A stretch of DNA of 64,000 nucleotides from Asterias rubens (Eukaryota; Echinodermata; Asteroidea; Forcipulatida; Asteriidae): contig NC_047077.1 of NCBI RefSeq assembly GCF_902459465.1, positions 930,001 through 994,000 on the forward strand, read 5' to 3'. Of the stretch, positions 36,050 to 47,382 are shown one piece after another (position 1 is the stretch's first letter; the number at the start of each line of letters is the position of its first letter). The notes beneath the pieces were generated by a model. That model had not been told where the DNA came from. It saw nothing but the letters and a program-made list of their open reading frames with translations, and searched no databases. The position numbers and the translations under genes are program-made.

Positions 36050-36213
36050 GCTAAGAAAGGACTATACTTTAACGCATGAGTGCAGATTTCTAGCCATGGC
36101 ATAGCTGTAGCTGCCATATTGTACTTAGGCAGTGCCCGAATTGGCAGCTACACCTAAGACAACGGCTGGATTTCTGCATCATTATGTGTTTAAGTAAAGC
36201 GTGTCCTTAGTAA
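36050..36213. mobile_element. Palindromic MITE-like element
   Basis: The left end, gttgctaagaaaggactata, mirrors the right end, gcgtgtccttagtaac, and the interiors pair imperfectly (gtgcagatttctagcc against ggctggatttctgcat). Non-coding. Confidence 0.55.
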
Positions 36214-36798
36214 CACCCATAGAAAAAAGGGTAGCCCCAGGTTCCCATAGCTGTAAATTCGGATACGACATCAGTAAAAAATGATAGCCAAACAAGGGCT
36301 TATGTCTGGGATCAGATATCAATAGAGGGCCTACTTTGATAATGTTATGGTTCTTTTTTAAACCACAACGCTGGCTTCGGTTCCATCAATTATTACAAAA
36401 ACAAAAACAACGCTTTCGGTATGGTGCTTAATAAAGGTGGAGCTGAACCCTATGCTTCAATCAAAACACCCAAGCACGCTAAATAAAGCGTACCATTTAG
36501 GTTATTCTTTAAATACTGGAATGTAAAAATTACTACTTTAGCACCAACATCAAATCTGTGCCAACTTTAAGCATGGTTCAAGGGAGAAAAGTTAAAAAGT
36601 ATAACAAATTATCAATCAAAAGTTGCATATTTTAAAAAGATTATATTTGTACAATTTCTTACTACTTAAATAATTAACACACTTGATAAGACATTTAGTA
36701 CAAACTCAGATTTACAAATCATGGGGACTGCTCAATAGTGAAACATTCCAATGTTATGAAGATCCTATGTTCCAATAACCTCCTGTGCTCTACACACT

Positions 36799-36840
36799 AA
36801 GGTTAGGGTGAGGGTTAGGGCTTTTAGGATGAGGGTAAGG
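36799..36840. repeat. Interstitial TTAGGG-like run
   Basis: The string aaggttagggtgagggttag, followed by ggctttt and gagggtaagg, is a short degenerate telomere-like repeat. Confidence 0.5.
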
Positions 36841-36989
36841 AACAATAGGCCTGTTGGATCAAAGGTGTGTAACCAGCGTAACATTATGGGTTCATTCTGA
36901 AGCAAGTTTTACGATAATTTTGTTGTTTGATTATTAAGAAAGAGAAGGGTTTACAACTTGGAGGAATGTTGAAAGTGACATCTTAGCAC

Positions 36990-37033
36990 TCAGTCCAGTT
37001 TGTCCATCTCAAAGTCATAGTCTGCATAGCCAC
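36990..37033 (-). CDS. AIG1/ADTRP-like gene, terminal exon 6
   Basis: 44 bases, acceptor tttaatgcag. It completes a Ser codon, then encodes GYADYDFEMDKLD and a TGA stop. The short acidic tail is cytosolic by position and is not a family signature. Confidence 0.78.
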
Positions 37034-40000
37034 CTGCATTAAAAACAAACAAATACAAAAATACATAGAAGTTAAATGCCGCAAGAATTATCTGCCATCT
37101 TATGTTATGTGGGCGATCGGTCAAGTGCACTGGATTCAAGCTTTGAAGTCTCTGATTGACACTAATGTGTGGACACTCAAGTTCTGGTGTTTCTGATCAG
37201 CAGAGTGTGGGTCCGAATCCCGGTCTTGACACTTATGTCAAATGTACTGGACCAGACTCAAGCTCTGGTGTTTCTGATAAGCAGAGTAAGGGTTTGAGTC
37301 CCCACTTGACACCTGTGTCCTTTTGATCAATGTTGCTTCATGAAGTTGGATGTGAAGCCATTGGTCCTATGTGTTGTGTAATGCAAGTAAAAGAACCCAC
37401 TAAGAACCCACTACACTTGACTCGTTAACCCTTATTCTTCCTATGGGATAGTATAATCATGGGTTCTGTGTGTTGTGTAATGCACATAAAAGAACACAGT
37501 TACACTTTACGGGATTTCCCTTGTGTTTTTGGCAGTGGCTGATGAATGCGCACGCAGCATCATCTTTTAAACCATTAGAAATGACTACATAAATGGGTCT
37601 CAAAATCTAAACAAGGCTCTGCTTATCCTGCTGAAATTTTTTAGCACTTTGATGTGCCCTTAAGAGTGTGATTACGCACTATGTAGTTTTATAAATAACA
37701 CCGGGATCTTGAACCCAGTTTTATGATTATTGTTATGAAATTGAAACTAATTTAAACGTAAGTACAGTCCTCACTCATATGGCTACATGTGGCTCGCATA
37801 TTTTTGCACGATTACTCTTGTCAGAGCGAAATTATAGATTCCTTGACTGCGTGTTAGTGGAATGAAATTGGACCCACATACAAGAGATCCAAAATTAGAC
37901 TCCTTATCAGTAAATATTTAGTGCATTATTTGTAAAATTAGCGCATGCATAGCTTGCACGCCATACTCCTCACTGTGTTTATATCACACGTGACCACACG
38001 ACAATAAGATCTCCTCCCAACCAATCAGAAGGGATTTTCTGTCCCAGGTATTTATGAATACATTAAATACTTCTACTCACTCCAGAATATTTTGCAGAGT
38101 TTCTCCCCGGTGAAGTAGAGTACAAGAAGTAGAAGGGCACAGACCAGGATGAAGGAGCCAAACACTGCACCATTTAGTACCTTCAGGAATGGGTACACCC
38201 AGATGTCAACTACAAACCCAAGCCATAATATCCTGTTGGTTAAAAAACAAAGTTAGCATCCAGCATGAGTAATAATAATAATGACTTAGAGTGCCCACAT
38301 CTCCGGACACCAAACAAGGCGCATACCAACAAAATAAAAAAATGTTCAGAACATGTTAGAAGAAAAACTAGTGAAACAAATGCGACTTCAAGTCTCTCTT
38401 GAGAATATTCAAAGATGTTGTTTGACGTAGTGTGGCAGGGAGCTTGTTCCAAATGGGATGTGCAGCATTGGCAAAGGCACACTGACCATAGCGAGAGGTT
38501 CTAAATCCTGGTTGAGCTAACATATAAAATAGAATCTGCGTGTAAATGTACGTTGTAGAAAACACAAACAAAACAAATCATAGTTGCTGGGGATACTCAG
38601 TAACAGTATACATAAAGATAGCCCCATCCAGTAATCGTCCAGATATGGGGGTGGAATAATGAGCCAATCTACAACCTTCGTTTGTTTGCGTCTTTAAACA
38701 TTGTGGTTTATTTCTTACAGACTTGGGCAAGTAGTGTTGGTCGCAGTTGTCACCTTTTCAGTTGCTTGTCCAATTAGCTTTAAAGGCAGTGGACACTAAG
38801 TTAATTAATCAAAATATTTTTGAGCATAAAAACTTACTTGGTAACGAGTAATGGAGAGAGGTTGATAGTATAAAACATTATGTAGAAACGGCTCCCTCTG
38901 AAGCAATGTAATCTTTTAGAAAGAAGTAATTTTCAACGAATTCGATTTCAAGCATCTGAAAGCCCACAACTTTGTGTGACAAGGTTGTTTTTTCTTTCAT
39001 TATTATCTCGCAACTTTGACGACCAATTGAGCTCAAATTTTCACAGGTTTGTTATTTTATACATATGTTGAGATACACGAAGTGCGAAGACTGGTCTTTG
39101 ACAATTACCAATAGTGTCTAGTAGGCCTGGGCGAATAATTCAAATATCTGGTTAATGGCGAATAGGTTTTCCTATCCGTAACCGCGAATGCCTTTATTTT
39201 CTTAATCGTATCCGCGAGTGGCGCGAATACCTATTTATAAACCGGATAGTCGTGTAATTACAACCAAGTAACCGGATAATCCTATTATTCGCGACCGTCG
39301 GGGCGACAACTGATAGGAATGTTTTGTCTGAATTCTTATGAAACTTCTATTAAGACAGCATAACCAGCATAAATTAAGTATTTTACTATGCTCACCTCCA
39401 TGAAGAGTTTAAACAATGACATTTCTGACGTAATTTGTTCAAATATTACAAAAGTTTTCATTCACGTAGAGTCAATCACTATCAAAAGTAAAAGCAATCG
39501 CCATGTTTAAATTAGATCCGGTTATTTTATGAATGAACCGAGTGACACTGTCTAAAACTAATATCAATCTGCCCATAAGATCTCATTCACAAACAAACAG
39601 CGCCCTAGATCTAGCGGCCCCCCAAAAAAATTTTTTTTCTTTTTTTAATAGCACCCTCTAGTGGCAGGAAAAAATATTGGAATATCCGGTTAATTTCGGA
39701 TAGTTGGCCAGCGGTTAACCAATTATCCAAGTTTCACTATTCGCCCAGCACTAGTGTCTAGAATCTTTAATGCATCAGTCGAACTTGGGCAGTTTTCATA
39801 GGACAGATTTTTAAGAGGGTTTGGATAGTCCCTACATGTATTACTTACCAACATACATATGACAGCGCCACGAAGGCTAGTCCTAGAATACCAGTTGTTT
39901 TGGACGGATACCGATGTCTAATCATGTACATATCCAGTAACAGAATCGGTAGTACAAAAGTGTGCTGGAGAGAGAAAAACAGTGAAAAGATGGATTCAAT

Positions 40001-43000
40001 TCACAATCAGAAGATCTTGATCTCTAGTCTGTTGTCAAACAACAATGTACGATTCAAATTAACATGACCAAAGCAGGGTTGGAAGTACATGTAGCCTGCA
40101 CATCCGACACAACACTTTGAGGCTCATGAAAAACGCCAGAGACCAGCCCTCCAGCCAGCTCATACATTAACCTTTGACCTACATTTATTTCACATAGAGA
40201 TTTGCAGTAAAATTCTATACCAACATTATATTCAAGTACATGTGCATGCACTGAATACACACGTGCGTGGACACAGCATGCAGACGACCACAAATAAGCT
40301 TTCCATGTCTGTGTTTTAATTGGTCGTCCAAGGTGACCTCAGACCAATCAAAACAATCCAGCTAAGGAAGTTTTTAGTCACTGCATTTATTCAATGATAT
40401 ATCTTTCTATCCAATGGAATCACTGGGTCTGGTGGCAGGGTACCTGTCTTTATCCTTGCGGATAAAGACAGGGGCCCAGTCTAGGTTGGAAGGGGAAAAA
40501 TAGTTCAATTCCTTCCTAAATTGCAGCATACTAGTGACTAGCCAGCAAGACCATTAGTGCTTTTACTTGTCCACAAGCTTTTTCACATACGTCCATAATT
40601 TGTAATAGGGATGTTGGTCAACACTAAATTAGCAAAAACAACTTAAATAGACCACATGTGTCTTTACTGACATTTGACTAACATTTGATGTGCAATTCAT
40701 TTTGCCAGTTAGAATTTAATATCTGGTTTCTACTATTTGTAAAATCTCAAGTTGCTGCTTAATTTGAATTATATTGACATAGTGGTAAGCTTTTGTGCCG
40801 ATACGCAAGAGAAACACCCATACACAATTCTGAATGAATGTGTACGGCACAATGGTACAAGGGTTTGCTGATCTAAGGTTGCTATATTTCGGGGCAAGCA
40901 TTTGTATAAAAAAACCTTATATAGCGCCATAATCATGTAGACATGCTCGAGGGCGCTGAACATGGCATTATGGACAAATTGAAAAAATAAGAAACAGCGA
41001 TATAATATCAGATAAACATACCATCACATGATTGAGCCACGCTGGAAAAAATTGATCCAGAAACTTTGGGAAGATAAACTCTCTGTCTATTGCCCAGATG
41101 GCCCAAAATACAACCACTACCAACTGCGGGAGAGAAAAAAACAGGAAGAAAAATTATATAAATTTATCATAGATTTAGAGGAAAAGAGATCTGCACTGTC
41201 CAAACAAGTTTGTACAAAACATAAACAATACACAAAATAAGTTTTTACCGTGTTGACATTCAAGGATGATTTTGTTTGCAGGACCACTTTCCCCTTGAAT
41301 GATTTTCAAAATTAATAACAATTTTAACAAATTACAGGGTTGACCTGAGATAAACTGAGTACAACATGGTTTGCCCAATTTTCTTTTAGTGACTGGCCAG
41401 CAGGACCATTTCGTTTGTCATTTCAATAGTCAGCCAGCTCTTCCAATGGTGCACTCCTTGAAAGATTTTCTATAAAAACACTGCCATTTTGTACAGTACC
41501 TCAATTTGAAACCTCTAAACATAAACAACAATCAATGTGGGATGTAGCTTCCATGTAGCGTTTTGGCCACTCAGAGTTGTATCATGATGCAGACTGTGGG
41601 GCAGAGCACTTCACCCCCCCCCCCCAAAAAAAAAAATATTTGTGCCCCCTTGAGCAAGGCATTTTGTCCTAACCGCTTATCTCCACCCAGGAGTATGAAT
41701 GGGTACCGGTGAAAGCTTGGGAAGTAATCTGTGGTGGACTGGCATCCACGCCAGGGGGAATAGAATATTCTCAGTTAGTTTTCTGCCATTAAAACCAGAT
41801 AATAAACACTGGCCTGATGAGCCATATTGGCTCCGAGCAGACTTTGCTTTACTAACATTCTGTTTGGGAAAATGTCTCTATCGTAGTACCAAAAGGCCAA
41901 GTTGCCTGAAAACAATAGCAGTGACAAGTCCCATGTGAAGTACATACAGAGTTAAAAATCACCTACATTTCCCATTAAAATTCTGCATGTTTAATCCCAT
42001 CACTGTGTGTCCTATGAACTTGTAATTAGCGATAACCCTTTCTGATTCACTCACTGTTCCAATAGGAAAGGCAACTGCTGCTAGAAACCAATCTCTGAAT
42101 GAAGCAATCTTTCTTGTGATGGGACTGTGGGCTCCAGAGCTGGTCACCAGATCACTGACGCAGCAGATAAAGAAGTAAGTCAGCTGAAACACCTGTTTAT
42201 TAAAATACCAAACAAGTGATTAATTCAGTATCAATATTATATATGGAAACATAATGTGTATCTACTTTGCTGTGTAGAGATACATGTACACACATGTTTC
42301 TCCTGAAGGCGAGCAGAGTACACTGTTTGAACCGTCAAGAACACACCGGCTCTTTTCAGAGCCAACACTCCTTGAAAAGAGATTTTATACATGGTTGTAA
42401 CCACAAGTTTACTTTTTAGTATTTATAGTTACTTCATCTTATGTGTATATGTAGATTTGTTCTTTGAGAATTTCTCTTCCTAACATTAGTATTCTGCCAC
42501 TGAGTAGATTTCAGAATTCGGGAGACTTTAGATTCAGTTCTGCCATGCTAATTGTTCCTACCTGTGCGGGAAAATAGGGCCAGGGAAAATTATTGTAATT
42601 TCACTTTGGATTGAGGGGACTTCTGAAGTTCACTGCATGCCGCGGAGTGAGATAGCTTTCAACGGAAAAACTTTCCGCACTTTCCGTATCCTGCCGCCGC
42701 TTTAATTTTTCACAAAATTTTACAAAAAAGATCATTTCCATTTAATTTTAAACAAATGAACAAGTGGTGGCAGAATACAGAAACTTTTCCGCTGGAAGCT
42801 TTTAAACAACTTTGAATCGTTATAATCTGACATCCATTGCTTGGCCATGTTGGTCAGGCAAGCCCTAAACAATGGCGCCCCCTCTCGCGTCAGTTTCAAT
42901 TTGGTTGGTTGAATTACCTGAATCGATCATTATTGCTGATATTTTAGGAAGAAATTCCTTCCTCCATGCATGCAACGGGCAGCTTGGCTTGCACCTTTGC

Positions 43001-46000
43001 AGCATTAGCAATAAACAACAACGAGAAAAGTGCAAACCTAGCTAGTTATTTAGTTACAAATACAACGAAACCTTGCCTTATATAAATGTAGGCCTAAAAC
43101 AAGCCCCTATCATGCCTATCCACTCATTGCTCCATCGCAAGGCCTCGCTGCAGGGTCCAATTTCAGACATAGAGCTGCTTAAGCTAAAAAATTTAAGCAC
43201 GAAAATAGCTCGGTTATTTTACACATGTTACTGGCCAAAATTTCATGCCATGCTTATGACTAGTATTTAGCTGTTGTTTACTTAATAGCATAACAATTGA
43301 GTGGAGTCTTGGCCGGTAATCTGATTTTACTAAGCAATGAATTTTTTGCTTAAGCAAAATGTTGTGCTTAAGCAGCTCTATGAGCTTGGGCCCAGGTGAT
43401 GATGCGCCCGCCCGCCCCCCGGTGAAAAATACACTCGTTCAAATCGTGACTCACCATATTCCACATTGTAAGGAATTTGTACATGCCGTATACATCTTTT
43501 TCATCTATCGAACCAGTTTTAATCAAGTGTGCTCTCATTTCCCTGGTGCAATAAACATTGTTGTAAAAAATACCGTAGGTGTACATCAACACCCCGGTAA
43601 AGTGGAGAACAGTCCCCAGAACGAGGGGTAGACCGGTCCCCGCCATCTTGTTAATATAATCGACACTTTTCGATTCTTTGCAGGTTTACTTATGTAGTAC
43701 ACAATGAAGAATCGATTCTTAGTTGATGCAGAGCATACACCATAGGCTTATTCGATAAAACTTATTATACAAAAAAAAAAAACCTTGGGACTGTTGGCTG
43801 CGTGAAATTATAAAAGTTGGACTATTAGACAGCCTGGCTGTGGTTCTAAAATTAACCTCATAGAGATAAAACTACCTGCATAGGATGACACAGTGATCAA
43901 AGATTATCTACCGAAAATGCATAACCGGAACAATGGACAGAAATTACTTTGAACCCAGTGTAGACAATTCTCGTCAAGGCTTGCAACTCTCAAACGGACA
44001 GAGGACAAAGTACGCCCTACATAATAACAACACGGAAACTATTGCATTTAAACTTATTATAGCTAAATACATTATTATATAGACGCCTGCTGTAGGGTTA
44101 TGCGAAACTTAAAGTAAATGCGCACCAAAAAGAAGTAGAAAAAGGTACTAGAAAATGTGCACAGCCATTACACTTTTGTTACAAACACAAATTTAATGAA
44201 CATCATAAAAACAGTGAGTTTGTAGGCCTCGACAAGATTACGAACTTTGTAGACAGAATTTTAATTGATCTATACAAAACATTTACTGCTATACAAACCT
44301 TCAAACTAATTTATTTTACACCAAATTACAAATGCTACTGAACTAATGATATTCGTTAGGTGTTCCTATAATGGGCCCGCACTTGAACCATAGATCGTGG
44401 TTGCTGTATGTTTGACTTTGAACCTCTCCAACATACCATTGAGGAATGAACCAAATAAACCCGGGTGCTGAGCCAACCAGCGCATCAGTGCTCAGTTATG
44501 GTTAAACTATTTTTTCTAAGAGGGCTGGGAATTCGACCCCACCCCATTCCCCAGGTCATTGGTGGGGCACCACAATGAAATGAAAAAAATTAAGTAAAAC
44601 ATAAGTCAATAAGTACATAATTATACAAATAAATAAATAAGTAAATAAATCAACAAACGTTTATTTTTTAATTAAGGACAAAATAAATTTTAAATAAAAA
44701 ACAATAAATAATTAAATCAACCCAACTTACCGCATTCCAAGATGTGAAGTATAAACACTTGTAAAGCAGCGTGTGATTAAACATGGCAACAACTTCTTGG
44801 TTTATTAATTTGGTCTTCATGAAGACCCCAGATGCGAAATAGCAATCGTACCACATACTAAAAATATACACGCCGAGAGCGACTACGTGGAACAACCGGG
44901 CAAGCATGGAGGGTGCAGAGGGCCATTGGTGGCCCCCTTCCCCGTTGGCTATTAGACCCTGCCTGGACCTTTTATTCATTGTGTGAACACTGAGGTCCAA
45001 ACGGTATGAAGCTTCGGGGTATTGGTTCCGATTCTTTTTCATTAATTTACCCGAACATTCGCCGTCTCAATCAGTGCAAGTGCGTATTTTATAATGAGTG
45101 CCTATATAGGCTGTGTCCTGTAGTGTACGGGAAACAAGTTTGAACTGAATTAGCCCGAGAGTGACATTATTATGACATAATAAGGTCACGTTATCAGCTG
45201 CGTTGACCTTTGACCCGGATAAAATTACTGCCTGCTTCTAGTTCTGGACTTTGTTCATGCGGATGGATTATTATTTTATACCTCACCCATATCTTTTTCA
45301 GTGTAACAATAATACAAGGTGTTCGCGCTGTTTCACTTAAACAAACACCTTTAAAAATGTATGCGTTTTGAGACTAACTTGCATAATAATACAACTCAGA
45401 GTGGACGTTGGCCTTCCGTGTCATCAGCACCTTTATATATCACCTTATGTGCAATTATGTATTATTAAACCGAAAAGAAGAAACAATACTGAACGATGAA
45501 ATCAGATGAGATTGATCAGTTATCTGGCTGACCTTGCTAATCTTAATTTTACAGAATGTGTTTGATTGAGAAATAATCCGTGACCTTTGACACTAGGGGA
45601 CGTACCCACGTGGAAGCCCAAACTATGTTTCACTCATGCTCTAATCGATCAGAGTTGTTTGGTTGCAAAACGCACGCTTGAAATGGAACATGCCATGATG
45701 GGTCCCACATGAGTCCCCGCGGTGCTCACTCGGGAGCCCCTGACATGAGCTAATCCAGGCCTGGAATGGCGTCAGAGCTATTCGAACCTACCGGGGCAGA
45801 CCGGGGTCGACCCAGGGAAGCTAATCGAACGCACCCATTCATTCTGCCACCATTATTGGTCATTCACCGTGTCGCATATAACCAAATGGATACCAAAATT
45901 CGTTGGAACCAAACTAGTTGCCCTTCCAGCCTCGGTTTGGTTATAACCAACCCGAGGTCACGGATCCCGGCTGCGCATGTTATGGATGTCTGGTTTGCCT

Positions 46001-46510
46001 GCATTGCACACCTGACACTTGCAAATTATACATAGGAAGCACACGAAGTCAAATTTGAAACAGGAACTAACCATAGAGGTAGAACGAATGAACACCCTAC
46101 GCGAGAGCGTGCAAAATAATAGTCAACCATAATTGTCTGCATGTTCTCAAAATTCGAGCTAACCCATCACAATATTGTAACCAAAATACAGCACTTTTGA
46201 AAGCAATACTTTTTGTTAATTTGGAAGCTTAAAATCACAACAACAAAAATTGAAAAGCAAACCCCCCAAATAGTGGTATTATTTCTACCTCAATCAATGA
46301 TTATGCTATCTCAAAACTTACCAGATTCCAGTACGTAAGCGCTAGCATTTTATGGTAAACATACACAGTCCCAAACGCGGCAACGACATCTGGGTTGACA
46401 AACTTGCTGTACATGAACTTAGGCGTTGAAACATTAATGTCATAGATTAATGTCATGACATAGAAACATATTACACTGAGGTGGAATATAAACATAGTGG
46501 ACTCCATCAT
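36990..46510 (-). CDS. AIG1/ADTRP-family membrane protein, six coding exons, three alternative first exons
   Basis: Spliced model: first exon (46510-46322, 45042-44731 or 43646-43455), then 42192-42055, 41123-41022, 39964-39849, 38232-38081 and 37033-36990. Every junction has GT-AG and the frame stays open to a TGA at 36992-36990. Products are 246, 287 (242 if started at the inner Met) or 247 aa; human AIG1 and ADTRP are about 230-240. These proteins are multipass membrane threonine hydrolases acting on fatty-acid esters of hydroxy fatty acids. Family marks seen: a Thr five residues before the end of each first exon (LTYWN, FTSWN, LTMWN), AFPIGT, DREFIFP, PAWLNHVMHT with the expected His, RYPSKTTG, and the WVYP and GEKL end. 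It could be closer to either AIG1 or ADTRP. The exon structure is predicted from sequence only. Confidence 0.88.
37130..37700 (+). mobile_element. SINE cluster, partly duplicated head, + strand
   Basis: The head word ttctgatcagcagagtgtgg, followed by a B-box-like gtccgaatcccg, occurs near 37190. A second head, ttctgataagcagagtaagg with gtttgagtcccc, lies near 37271. Body words (gtgaagccattggtcc, tatgtgttgtgtaatgcaag) occur once near 37351 and again near 37458. This looks like one SINE inserted into, or duplicated within, another, inside intron 5 of the AIG1-like gene. Confidence 0.65.
38081..38232 (-). CDS. AIG1/ADTRP-like gene, shared exon 5
   Basis: 152 bases, acceptor accaacag, donor gga|gtgagt. 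It encodes ILWLGFVVDIWVYPFL and a final helix ending YFTGEKLCKIFW, as at the C-terminus of ADTRP. Confidence 0.88.
38262..38530 (-). pseudogene. Non-LTR retrotransposon RT, C-terminal fragment
   Basis: The - strand frame contains RTSRYGQCAFANAAHPIWN followed by KLPATLRQTTSLNILKRDLK and SHLF. The order R-x-SRYG, F-x-x-A-P-x-WN-x-LP and F-K-x-LK-x-LF is the usual end of the CR1/Jockey-type reverse-transcriptase ORF. Only this tail is present, without the catalytic domain, so it is a 5'-truncated copy in an AIG1-like gene intron. Confidence 0.75.
38781..39772. mobile_element. MITE, GGACACTATTGGTAATT family, copy 3, split near its end
   Basis: Starts taaaggcagtggacact and runs through the family interior (ggctccctctgaagc, attatctcgcaacttt, ctttgacaattaccaatag). 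Just inside its right terminus it is interrupted by the hAT-like element at 39122-39753; the last bases (agaatctttaa) follow that insertion. Confidence 0.8.
39114..39761. mobile_element. hAT-like non-autonomous element with 8-bp target duplication
   Basis: The element 39122-39753 (632 bp) has inverted ends taggcctgggcgaata and tattcgcccagcacta. It is flanked by a perfect 8-bp direct repeat, gtgtctag, at 39114-39121 and 39754-39761. An 8-bp duplication and TAG/CAG-type ends are hallmarks of hAT transposons. The interior is rich in repeated cgaata, ggata and ccggtta words and a T run; it encodes no transposase. Confidence 0.88.
39849..39964 (-). CDS. AIG1/ADTRP-like gene, shared exon 4
   Basis: 116 bases, acceptor ctctccag, donor tg|gtaagt. 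Starts with HTFVLP (the His follows WLNHVM from exon 3 and belongs to the family's LNHxxHT motif), then RYPSKTTG and a helix ending YVC. A Trp codon is split across the next intron. Confidence 0.88.
41022..41123 (-). CDS. AIG1/ADTRP-like gene, shared exon 3
   Basis: 34 codons, acceptor ctcccgcag, donor atg|gtatgt, phase 0. It encodes a helix, DREFIFPKFLD, and PAWLNHVM. This is the most conserved block of the family. Confidence 0.9.
41645..41800 (+). mobile_element. SINE-like fragment (CTTGAGCAAGGCA type)
   Basis: The string ccttgagcaaggcattttgt, followed by ctccacccaggagtatgaat and gggtaccggtgaaagc, is typical of a tRNA-derived SINE body widespread in aquatic animals. No head or tail is seen. 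The family differs from the SINE at 7953 and 61555. Confidence 0.5.
42055..42192 (-). CDS. AIG1/ADTRP-like gene, shared exon 2
   Basis: 46 codons between the acceptor aataaacag and the donor aca|gtgagt, phase 0 at both ends. It encodes TM2 (VFQLTYFFICCVSDL), a short loop, and FRDWFLAAVAFPIGT, which matches the family block that precedes TM3. Confidence 0.88.
42300..42400 (+). repeat. Retrotransposon-tail-like repeat
   Basis: ctcctgaaggcgagcagagt, aaccgtcaag and ggctcttttcagagccaaca resemble 30795-30870 (ccgtcaagg, ggctcttatcagagccacc) and, in part, 28095-28200. Assigned by shared words only. Confidence 0.4.
42660..42802. repeat. Repeat of the ACTTTCCGTAT family, copy 1
   Basis: The left part has aactttccgcactttccgta and the right part has aagtggtggcagaatacaga with aaacttttccgct, an inverted pair. 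The second copy is at 54065-54187. Confidence 0.55.
43150..43395. mobile_element. MITE of the TTGGGCCC-ended family, best copy
   Basis: The left end (ggtccaatttca, then tagagctgcttaagc) pairs with the right end (gcttaagcagctctatgag, then cttgggccc). The interior shows ttgtttactt and gagtcttggccggtaatctg. It ends about 60 bp before the coding end of exon C of the AIG1-like gene, so it lies in intron 1. Confidence 0.65.
43455..43646 (-). CDS. AIG1/ADTRP-like gene, alternative first exon C
   Basis: 64 codons from ATG at 43646 to the donor atg|gtgagt, phase 0. TM1 spans about residues 6-27 and the exon ends YKFLTMWNM with Thr60 in the catalytic position. It is closest to exon 2 (1.26 kb). Confidence 0.85.
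44731..45042 (-). CDS. AIG1/ADTRP-like gene, alternative first exon B
   Basis: 104 codons from ATG at 45042 to the donor gcg|gtaagt, phase 0. The first 45 residues are hydrophilic, with basic and Ser-rich stretches and no parallel in exons A and C. An inner Met at residue 46 would give a 59-residue exon, close to the size of A and C. After it come TM1 (about 48-65) and the end KCLYFTSWNA, with the candidate catalytic Thr at 100. Which Met is used cannot be decided here. Confidence 0.83.
46322..46510 (-). CDS. AIG1/ADTRP-like gene, alternative first exon A
   Basis: 63 codons from ATG at 46510 to the donor ctg|gtaagt, phase 0. It encodes a hydrophobic TM1 (about residues 6-23), an acidic loop and the end KMLALTYWNL, with the candidate catalytic Thr at 59. 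The farthest upstream of the three first exons, 4.1 kb from exon 2. Confidence 0.85.
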
Positions 46511-46689
46511 AACAGCAAGTTATGGTGTAAAGTTATGGCTGTGTGTTGTTGGAGATTATTTCCGGGATCCAAGTGTGGGGCGCAACAGTAAACTCGCCAC
46601 CAACGTTTCTTTTGATAAAAGGTTCCTAAGACCGATACGGTGACTGGGCATTTACACTTTGTTGGATATGGTGCTCTTATTAACTCTCA

Positions 46690-46775
46690 TTGAAGCCCCA
46701 TCAGAGATAGTCATTTGGTGTTCCCGCAAACTCTTCTATATCTTATTTCCACCATGCAAAGTTTCAAATCCTACT
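46690..46775 (+). mobile_element. Retrotransposon-tail fragment
   Basis: tcatttggtgttcccgcaaa, then ctcttctatat and caaagtttcaaatcctact, matches 28203-28262 word by word. It lies upstream of exon A of the AIG1-like gene. Confidence 0.5.
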
Positions 46776-47017
46776 TAAAAGAACATTGTATATATCAGGG
46801 GGTTATAGGGCCAACAAGGCTATCCATTGATGGTTCATCAATAATACCCCCCAATCAGATACGCCCAACTTATTGTACTAAGCATAGAATGTTGAAAAAC
46901 CTTTCCCGGGGCCATTAAGCGGGCTCCCGTAAGCCAATCTGTGTTGACCTTATTTCAAACCTACAATAAGGTAATAATTATTATAATTATGGCTTAATTG
47001 GTACATGACATGTGTAT

Positions 47018-47382
47018 GTTAAAGACCAAACTTCTCACTTGGTGTATCTTTCATTTATGCACAAAATATACCAGACAAACCTTTGCAAATTTGAACTCAA
47101 TTGATCGTCGAAGTTGCGAGATAACAATATGGAAGAAAAAACACCCTTGTCACACAAAGTTGTGTGCTCATGCTTGATTTCGGGACCCTCATTCTGAGTT
47201 CTCGAAATCAAATTAAAATATTTTAGTGGAAAATTACTTCTTTCTCGAAAACTATACGTCACTTCAGAGGGAGCCGTTTATCAAAATGTTTTATACTAAA
47301 CAGCTCTCCATTGCTTGTTACCGAGTAAGTTTTTATGCCACTTATTTTGACTAATTACCAATATATGAGTCGAGTGCCTTTA
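47018..47382. mobile_element. MITE, GGACACTATTGGTAATT family, copy 4
   Basis: The 5' end is worn (ttaaagaccaaacttctcac); the body is typical (gaagttgcgagataacaat; cacttcagagggagccg). It ends gagtcgagtgccttta and touches copy 5 directly, so two insertions are back to back. Confidence 0.75.

Larger units (their letters stand above)
29940..36985. other. Intergenic between the LRR gene and the AIG1-like gene
   Basis: No further coding sequence is supported. Just upstream of the LRR start codon a possible acceptor (ttatggtcag on the - strand) could mark a 5' UTR exon junction. A C run occurs at 30962-30972. Repeat-like stretches are at 33789-34060 (inverted cacaatctgagaaa word), 35460-35530 (inverted pair around ggttcaag) and 36050-36213 (palindromic element). 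Confidence 0.5.

Noticed and set aside
41028-41240. 70-aa + strand frame
   Set aside because: Antisense to exon 3 of the AIG1-like gene, which has better support (splice sites and family motifs).
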